From: Bacillota bacterium
GTDB taxonomy: Bacteria > Bacillota > Clostridia > Oscillospirales > Ruminococcaceae
Direction of reading: 5' to 3'
Assembly: GCA_023429685.1 (NCBI GenBank)
Contig: JAEZDF010000009.1
Span: forward strand, 1 to 9,828
Length of the DNA: 9,828 bases
Positions 5,620 to 9,828 of this stretch are shown here, in pieces (position 1 is the first letter of the stretch; the number at the start of each line of letters is the position of its first letter). The notes below the pieces were generated by a model, which searched no databases, was not told the DNA's origin, and saw only the letters and a list, made by a program, of their open reading frames with translations. The translations under genes and the position numbers were made by a program.

Positions 5620-5860
5620 ATGTAAAACCAATCCTCTCAATCTGATACGATTCCACCGCGATGCACCGCAGGGGCGTGCCCCATTTGGTCAGCAACTAAG
5701 TGCGTAAAACGCCCGAAATACACAGAATAAACCATGCATTTGTCGCCACTTTTTGCGGCAGTCGAGTATGTTTCCCGGGAAATTTCTGTGTGCGTTACAG
5801 CTTCCAAATATTGTGTGTTCGTGCACAACTTGTCCGCATGCCCTGCGTGCGTCGTTTTTG
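5620..5860 (-). other. unexplained 241-bp spacer inside the exporter operon
   Basis: Between the second permease stop and the ATPase start lies a non-coding stretch, unusual for a three-gene exporter whose genes normally abut. It contains a 12-bp palindrome TTTCCCGGGAAA near 5769-5780 and a GGGG-CGTG-CCCC hairpin (5671-5682). A - strand open frame runs from inside permease 2 across the whole gap (5936 to 5637), without a ribosome binding site or recognisable family. I see no clear promoter or T-run terminator. It could be a remnant insertion, a processing region or an unrecognised small RNA. Confidence 0.4.
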
Positions 5861-6652
5861 TTACCCGCCAACACTGGTGTACCGTTTTAGCATGCGCTCC
5901 CATATAAACAGAGTAGCCATCAGCGCAAAGAAGCACACAAACATGCCCGGCACCACCGCAGCGTCCGCCCGCCCAAGCAGCACCTGCGACGGAAAGTACG
6001 CCACCACCAAAAACGGCAGCACGGTACTGAGCACTGTGCCAATCGCCTTGGGGAATATCTGCGCCGGATAGCCCGCAAAATTAAACATTGCCATAATAAC
6101 CTCTTCCACCCGGCTGTTCCGTGTCACCATCACAAGCAGGATGCAGTAGCCCACCAAAAACGCGCAGTACAGCATCAGACCGCAGGTTAGCCCCAGCAGC
6201 ACCAGCACCAAACGAATTGGGTTAACCACAATCTCCAATACATTTGCCGAATAGACGAGCAAAACGATGCCGGATAGCAGCACCCCCACGCTACCCGCGT
6301 CAAAGCCGGAGCACAGCAGCAGCGTAATCGGACGGCGCGGCAGAATTAAAAGCCGGTCAAAATCGCCGCGCCAAACCATGGTGCTTACATTCCCAAACAC
6401 GTTGCCAAACAGCATGCCGCGAATACCCGTAAACAACAACAGCATACCTTGAAACAGCATTACCTGATATAGCGACCAGCCCGGGTAGCCCTTGGTGGTG
6501 GTAAACAGCAAAAACTGAAACAACGGTCCTATCGCCGCGTTACACACCGAGATAATCAGCCCTACAATAAAGTCTGCGCGGTAGCTCATGTTGCGCTGCA
6601 ACCGAATGCGCGCGTACCACGCAAACAGTTCTATGGTTTTGCCTATTTTCAT
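5861..6652 (-). CDS. ABC-2 type exporter, permease subunit 2
   Basis: This membrane subunit of 263 residues has about six hydrophobic segments (roughly 28-50, 61-83, 111-136, 145-176, 205-220 and 232-251) and no signal peptide. It matches the ABC2_membrane_6 type (COG4587/COG3694). The cytoplasmic loop RGDFDRLLILPRRP (95-108) corresponds to SGELAVDLLRPM in the other permease, supporting a paralogous heterodimer. The ATG at 6652 is preceded by AAGGACAAGG about nine bases upstream. It starts 47 bases after the first permease and would form the transmembrane channel with it, powered by the ATPase encoded downstream. Which permease corresponds to which COG is uncertain, and the transported substrate cannot be told from sequence. 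Confidence 0.88.
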   Translation of the reverse strand: MKIGKTIELFAWYARIRLQRNMSYRADFIVGLIISVCNAAIGPLFQFLLFTTTKGYPGWSLYQVMLFQGMLLLFTGIRGMLFGNVFGNVSTMVWRGDFDRLLILPRRPITLLLCSGFDAGSVGVLLSGIVLLVYSANVLEIVVNPIRLVLVLLGLTCGLMLYCAFLVGYCILLVMVTRNSRVEEVIMAMFNFAGYPAQIFPKAIGTVLSTVLPFLVVAYFPSQVLLGRADAAVVPGMFVCFFALMATLFIWERMLKRYTSVGG

Positions 6653-6699
6653 TGCGAAAAACCTTGTCCTTTCCGGGGCTTAGTGCCCGAACTATCTCG

Positions 6700-7500
6700 T
6701 TATCCCACCGCACAGAAGTGGCGCGATGCCCGCCGCCATGCAAGTGAACACAGTGCAACCAGCGCAATGCACCACACCCCCTGAACGACCAGGGTGCGCA
6801 CAAACACCCCCGGCTGTAAAGACTGTTCGGTGTTTAAAAAAAACTGAATCGGCCAGTAGAATATGTACTCAAACGGCAAAAACGCAAGCACGCGCTGCAC
6901 GCTTGCAGGGTAAAAATCCAAAGGGATATAGCTTCCGCCAAGCAGCCCCATTGCAAGGAACTTTAGCCCCGTCACCGCCGCGTTGCTCTTAAGTATAAAC
7001 GCAAACAGTCCAGCTAAAAAGTTAATGGTATACATTAGAATAAACGCCATTACGATTGTGCAGCAAAACCGCAGAATTGACACCGGGGTCATAAAGTACG
7101 GAAAGTAGATGAGCGAGTACAGGATAATACCCGGCACAAGCTCGGTAACCAGCGCTGTCAGCCGCAGACCCACCGAGTTGCCGAGCTCGTACACAAAGAT
7201 GTGCATCGGGCGCAACAGGTCCACCGCAAGCTCACCCGAGAGCACCCGTTGCGAGATTCGATAGTCGGTCGAATTATAAACAAAAACCCAGATAAAGTGC
7301 GTCGCGGTAAAATACCATATCATCTGCCCCATTTCGTAACCCTTGATGATGTCCTCCCCGTTATAGCCGTACAGGCTTGTAAACAGCGCAATGTTCAGCA
7401 GCAGTACGATCGGCTGAATGATAACGCTGATCATAAACCCAAAGGGATACTGGATGTCCTGCTTGACCTCAAGCTTTACAACCTCCCAAAAAGCGCGCAT
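6700..7500 (-). CDS. ABC-2 type exporter, permease subunit 1
   Basis: This first gene of the leftward exporter unit encodes 266 residues with about six membrane segments (roughly 20-45, 58-77, 112-134, 142-168, 177-198 and 234-254). The loop SGELAVDLLRPMHIFVYELG (88-107) is typical of ABC2_membrane_6 permeases, as is GGSYIPLDFYP (188-198) between late helices. The frame is open far upstream, but the ATG at 7500 is chosen because GGGAGG sits seven bases before it and a consensus-like promoter lies at 7531-7559, inside the longer frame. It should pair with the permease encoded 47 bases downstream and the ATPase after that. Divergent transcription from a PadR-type regulator suggests that this unit is controlled by it. 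Confidence 0.9.
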   Translation of the reverse strand: MRAFWEVVKLEVKQDIQYPFGFMISVIIQPIVLLLNIALFTSLYGYNGEDIIKGYEMGQMIWYFTATHFIWVFVYNSTDYRISQRVLSGELAVDLLRPMHIFVYELGNSVGLRLTALVTELVPGIILYSLIYFPYFMTPVSILRFCCTIVMAFILMYTINFLAGLFAFILKSNAAVTGLKFLAMGLLGGSYIPLDFYPASVQRVLAFLPFEYIFYWPIQFFLNTEQSLQPGVFVRTLVVQGVWCIALVALCSLAWRRASRHFCAVG

Positions 7501-7530
7501 GCGTGTTCCTCCCTTTTTTCCAATTTTACG

Positions 7531-7559
7531 ATTATAGCATAAACCATATTTTTCTTCAA
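7531..7559 (-). promoter_or_regulatory. promoter of the ABC exporter unit
   Basis: On the - strand, TTGAAG (7559-7554), a 17-base spacer and TATAAT (7536-7531) form a strong housekeeping promoter. The TGn extension (TATGCTATAAT) adds strength. The start should fall near 7524, giving a short leader of about 24 bases before the permease ATG, with GGGAGG as ribosome binding site. Confidence 0.85.
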
Positions 7560-7659
7560 TAGGAAAAACAAATATATGTTCTAGGTTGTTTTTGCTGTTT
7601 TGGATATGATAATTTAATTGGCTTTTCAGAAATATATATAATATATTTTTTAATATACC
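7560..7659. other. AT-rich divergent intergenic core
   Basis: These roughly 100 bases lie between the two divergent promoters and are far richer in A and T than the flanking genes, with alternating AT around 7631-7657. No gene is seen. An element of this kind can bind regulators or act as an UP element for the rightward promoter. Confidence 0.5.
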
Positions 7660-7688
7660 TTGACAGGCGATGTATCTGTGCATATAAT
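7660..7688 (+). promoter_or_regulatory. consensus promoter of padR and the HAAS gene
   Basis: TTGACA (7660-7665), exactly 17 bases, and TATAAT (7683-7688) match the housekeeping sigma consensus at all twelve positions, and an AT-rich stretch lies directly upstream. The transcript would start near 7695, followed by AAAGGAGGG at 7698-7706 and the ATG at 7712. So strong a promoter before a regulator gene implies that it is normally repressed. Confidence 0.92.
7670..7683. promoter_or_regulatory. candidate PadR operator in the padR promoter spacer
   Basis: ATGTA-TCTG-TGCAT is an imperfect dyad lying between the -35 and -10 boxes. PadR-family regulators often bind ATGT...ACAT dyads, and binding here would block RNA polymerase. 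The match is inexact (GCAT rather than ACAT), so the assignment rests mainly on position. Confidence 0.3.
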
Positions 7689-7711
7689 AGTATTTGTAAA
7701 GGAGGGAGCCC

Positions 7712-8032
7712 ATGTCTATTACGTCGGATATCCTCCGCGGACATACCGAGGCAATCATACTAAGCCACCTGGAACAGCAGGATAGCTACGGCTACCGCAT
7801 CAACCAGTCCATCGGCGAAAAAACGGACGGGATGTATGAACTAAAGGAAGCGACGCTCTACTCCGCGTTTCGGCGGCTGGAGCAAAGCGGCTATATCTCG
7901 CCGTATTGGGGGGACGAAACCACCGGCGCGCGACGCCGGTACTACTCCATCACCCCCGAAGGCAGGCGGTACCTTACCCGCTGCCGCGAGGAGTGGCACA
8001 GCGCAAAAGAACTGATAGACCGGTTAATCTAG
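7712..8032 (+). CDS. PadR family transcriptional regulator
   Basis: A 106-residue winged-helix repressor. PadR proteins bind DNA as dimers and release it when a ligand, often a phenolic, drug or antimicrobial compound, binds. Visible here are the N-terminal helices with YGYRI (26-30), the recognition helix region ATLYSAFRRLEQSGYI (47-62), the wing GARRRYYSITPEG (72-84) and a C-terminal dimerisation helix (about 86-106). The short C-terminus is that of the small PadR class. GGAGG (7701-7705) supports the ATG at 7712. It is transcribed from a perfect-consensus promoter, divergently from the ABC exporter and ahead of a HAAS-type membrane protein, so those genes and itself are the likely targets. 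The ligand is unknown. Confidence 0.93.
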   Translation: MSITSDILRGHTEAIILSHLEQQDSYGYRINQSIGEKTDGMYELKEATLYSAFRRLEQSGYISPYWGDETTGARRRYYSITPEGRRYLTRCREEWHSAKELIDRLI

Positions 8033-8071
8033 CGCTTTAAGTTTGGCATTTGTTTCTCATCTTAACGTTAT

Positions 8072-8098
8072 GCGCCTTGTCGCAACGCGACACAAGGC
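8072..8098 (+). other. intergenic hairpin between padR and the HAAS gene
   Basis: GCCTTGT and CGC (8074-8083) can pair with GCG and ACAAGGC (8087-8098), with a small bulge, forming a stem with an AAC turn. No T-run follows, so it is not an ordinary terminator. It lies 18 bases before the next start codon and may tune translation or mRNA decay between the two genes. Confidence 0.45.
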
Positions 8099-8115
8099 AA
8101 GAAAGGCAGGACAAC

Positions 8116-8766
8116 ATGCATACAAACATCCGTCATTTTATCGACCGCTCGTTTTCTTACGCTCCCAAAAACGCGAAGTCGAGTGAGATTAAGGAGTCGC
8201 TGTTTGGTGACCTCACCGACAAGTACGACGACCTTATTTCGCGCGGCAAAACCCCCGAAGAGGCATACAACGAAGTGATATCAGGCGTGGGCGACCTTTC
8301 AGAGCTATGCCAGTCGCTGGTTAAAGAAGCCGAGGAGCAGCACGTAGAGACCGAGCGCGATCGCCGCCGCTCGGCACTGCTCGTTGCAAGCTCGGTATTT
8401 CTGTATATCCTAAGCCCCATCTTCTTTTTTGTGGGCGAGCGTCTTGGCGGCGACCTCCTCGGTATCGGGCTGTTCTTGTTTACCGCAGGGCTTGCCACGG
8501 CAATCATCATCTATTACAACATGACAAAGCCCGCATGGAAAAGGGAGCGGGACAAAGACCCCGATGATGTGGATAACTGGGCTTTGCCCAAAGAACGCCG
8601 CGTGTTTAACGCCTTGAACAGCGCGCTGTGGGTACTAGCAATCGTGGTGTTTTTGATACTGGGCTTTACAACCGGTCTATGGCACATTCTATGGGTTGTA
8701 TTCCCAATCACCGTGGTGATTACCCTGATATTGCAGGCGGTTCTTGCGGCAACAAGCAAGGAATAG
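8116..8766 (+). CDS. membrane protein with N-terminal HAAS-like (DUF1700-type) domain
   Basis: This 216-residue protein begins with a soluble helical domain (about 1-70: FIDRSFSYAP, then SEIKESLFGDLTDKYDDLISRGKTPEEAYNEVISGVGDL) of the HAAS/DUF1700 kind, in which short helices resemble a small signalling or docking domain. Four membrane segments follow (about 86-107, 113-134, 166-186 and 188-212), with a charged cytosolic or external loop at 138-163 (KPAWKRERDKDPDDVDNW). Such proteins are commonly encoded next to PadR regulators and are thought to take part in membrane-linked signalling; the exact role is unknown. The ATG at 8116 is chosen because AAAGGCAGG lies just upstream and the domain begins there. 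It follows padR by 83 bases on the same strand and ends before a terminator, so the two probably form an operon. Confidence 0.85.
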   Translation: MHTNIRHFIDRSFSYAPKNAKSSEIKESLFGDLTDKYDDLISRGKTPEEAYNEVISGVGDLSELCQSLVKEAEEQHVETERDRRRSALLVASSVFLYILSPIFFFVGERLGGDLLGIGLFLFTAGLATAIIIYYNMTKPAWKRERDKDPDDVDNWALPKERRVFNALNSALWVLAIVVFLILGFTTGLWHILWVVFPITVVITLILQAVLAATSKE

Positions 8767-8782
8767 TAGCACAAAATAAAAG

Positions 8783-8825
8783 AAAAGCCATGCCACACTG
8801 TGTTATGTGTGTCGCATGGCTTTTT
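8783..8825. terminator. bidirectional terminator between the HAAS gene and the GH94 gene
   Basis: AAAAGCCATGC (8783-8793) pairs with GCATGGCTTTT (8814-8824), and CACAC/GTGTG adds inner pairs. A T-run follows on the + strand (8821-8825), and an A-rich tract at 8774-8786 gives a T-rich tail on the - strand. It lies 17 bases after the HAAS stop and about 54 bases beyond the stop of the leftward phosphorylase gene, so it can end both transcripts. Confidence 0.9.
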
Positions 8826-8878
8826 CCTATCTATTTGGTACTGCTTAATCTTCATCTTGTACTGCACGCGATACGCTG

Positions 8879-9828
8879 TTACAGTAGGTAAACCATCATG
8901 CGGTGCACCCTTGCACCGCTCAGGGAGTCGAGCACGTCGCGCTCGATGACAACACCGCTGCCAAAGGCGTCGCAGGTAAGCTCCTCATCCCCGAGCACTA
9001 CGCGGTCGATGCGGTACTGCCCGAAGTCCTTGTTCTGCTCATTTACAAACAAAATTTGTAGCTCCCTGTTTGCAAACACGGTCGATACCCCGGCGTGTCC
9101 GTCTTGGTCAAACTGCCTGCCCAGCAGCTTGGGTTCGATCACCAAATCCCCAAAATACCCTCGCACGCCAAACATCTGGGTGAGTACCGTCATCATCATC
9201 CAGCTAGCAGCACCGGTCAGGTAGTGGTACATGCCGCGTCCGCTTGGGGCAATATACTCGGGCACGCCCGGGTATATGCGCGCCGTTTTAAAGTCGCAGC
9301 AGTGGCGGTACAGCACATCACACAGGCGATACGCCTCGTGCGCAAACCCGCGCCCATACAGCGCGTAGGTGTACAGCATATGCATATGCGATAACATCGC
9401 ACCGTTTTCCTTGTGCCCGTAGGCGTAGGCAAACACTCTGCCAAGGTTTGTTTTTAGCTCGTGGAAATCGGTGTTTTGGCGCACGCCACCCACCTGCTCA
9501 TCATATAAGTACCGCTCTACCGATGCGATGATGCTGTGCGCCTGCTCGTCGGTGGCAACGCCCGAGAGCAGCGAGAACGCCTGCCCGCCAAGCGAGATGC
9601 GCACCCCGCTTTTGTGGTCGCCATCCACCATTTTGCCGTCGTTGTCGTAGTAGCTGTTGTACCATGAATTGTCGTCGCTCACCGTAATATATTCCTGCCT
9701 GCGCAGAAACTGTGCCATCCACGTTGCCTTGACGGTCAGGTTTTGGATGATGTCGTCAATCGCAACGTCGGTCTGCCCGCCCGTCAGCCTGCCCATGCTC
9801 GCTTGATGAAAGCGCAGCGACACACCCT
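8879..9828 (-). CDS. GH94-family glycoside phosphorylase, C-terminal part (probable 1,2-beta-oligoglucan phosphorylase), cut by window edge
   Basis: The 316 visible codons are the C-terminal part of a large GH94-type phosphorylase; the frame is open through the right edge, so the start lies outside. These enzymes split beta-glucosides with inorganic phosphate to give alpha-glucose-1-phosphate. The segment shows the (alpha/alpha)6-barrel landmarks WYNSYYDNDGKMVDGDH, GHKENGAMLSHMHMLYTYAL, YPGVPEYIAPSGRG and MYHYLTGAASWMMMTVLTQM, then GVRGYFGDLVIEPKL leading into the C-terminal beta domain. From memory these blocks look closest to Listeria-type 1,2-beta-oligoglucan (sophorooligosaccharide) phosphorylase, but cellobiose, laminaribiose or other GH94 specificities cannot be excluded. 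The catalytic Asp is expected upstream, beyond the window. No signal peptide can be judged. It runs toward the PadR/HAAS unit and shares a terminator with it. Confidence 0.75.
   Translation of the reverse strand, partial: GVSLRFHQASMGRLTGGQTDVAIDDIIQNLTVKATWMAQFLRRQEYITVSDDNSWYNSYYDNDGKMVDGDHKSGVRISLGGQAFSLLSGVATDEQAHSIIASVERYLYDEQVGGVRQNTDFHELKTNLGRVFAYAYGHKENGAMLSHMHMLYTYALYGRGFAHEAYRLCDVLYRHCCDFKTARIYPGVPEYIAPSGRGMYHYLTGAASWMMMTVLTQMFGVRGYFGDLVIEPKLLGRQFDQDGHAGVSTVFANRELQILFVNEQNKDFGQYRIDRVVLGDEELTCDAFGSGVVIERDVLDSLSGARVHRMMVYLL

Noticed and set aside
5637..5936. 99-codon - strand frame spanning the exporter gap
   Set aside because: No ribosome binding site, overlap with the end of permease 2 in another frame, and no recognised family; kept only as part of the gap description.
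7501..7758. 86-codon upstream extension of permease 1
   Set aside because: It overlaps both divergent promoters and the padR start, while GGGAGG precedes the ATG at 7500 at ideal spacing.
8044..8115. Upstream start at 8050 for the HAAS protein
   Set aside because: The added residues fall on an intergenic hairpin and lack a ribosome binding site; the ATG at 8116 has AAAGGCAGG just upstream and begins the domain.
8157..8510. 117-codon - strand frame opposite the HAAS gene
   Set aside because: Antisense to a well-supported gene with its own ribosome binding site and terminator; the composition is a Ser/Arg-rich shadow.

Overview
The window looks like a chromosomal segment of a Gram-positive bacterium of the class Clostridia, perhaps from an Oscillospiraceae/Ruminococcaceae-like lineage. 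The evidence is the Firmicutes order rplU-prp-rpmA-obg, an L27 protein with the N-terminal extension that Prp removes, strong AGGAGG-type ribosome binding sites, and near-consensus housekeeping promoters. No phylogenetic search was possible, so the lineage is an inference. No plasmid or phage gene, tRNA, rRNA or CRISPR array was seen.

Left part (1-2708, + strand): ribosome-related genes. A structured leader precedes rplU (L21). It is followed by prp (the cysteine protease that matures L27) and rpmA (L27), and a strong intrinsic terminator ends this unit at about 1258. obg (ribosome-associated GTPase) follows as a separate unit. obg is flanked by two related ~105-110 bp inverted-repeat elements in opposite orientation (1314-1417 and 2710-2820). 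They look like a small MITE-like or palindromic repeat family and are the most unusual structural feature of the window.

Middle part (about 3020-7500, - strand): two units read leftward. The first is a bifunctional methionine sulfoxide reductase MsrA-MsrB fusion followed by a YjbQ/UPF0047 protein, ending at a hairpin terminator (3022-3062). An extended -10 promoter lies upstream of a terminator hairpin that itself lies upstream of the msrAB start, so attenuation is possible. The second unit is a three-gene ABC-2 exporter of the COG4587/COG3694/COG4586 type: permease, permease, ATPase. An odd 241-bp non-coding gap separates the second permease from the ATPase.

Right part (7500-8825): an AT-rich divergent control region with two good promoters faces the exporter on one side. 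On the other side is a PadR-type repressor followed by a four-helix membrane protein with an N-terminal HAAS-like domain. The layout suggests PadR controls itself, the HAAS protein and possibly the exporter, as in many envelope-stress or drug-responsive cassettes.

End (8879-9828, - strand): the C-terminal third of a GH94-family carbohydrate phosphorylase, most like 1,2-beta-oligoglucan phosphorylase, cut by the window edge. A shared bidirectional terminator (8783-8825) separates it from the PadR/HAAS unit.

Most genes belong to known families. The items worth following are the repeat pair around obg, the msrAB leader, the unexplained gap inside the exporter operon, and the PadR-HAAS-exporter arrangement.
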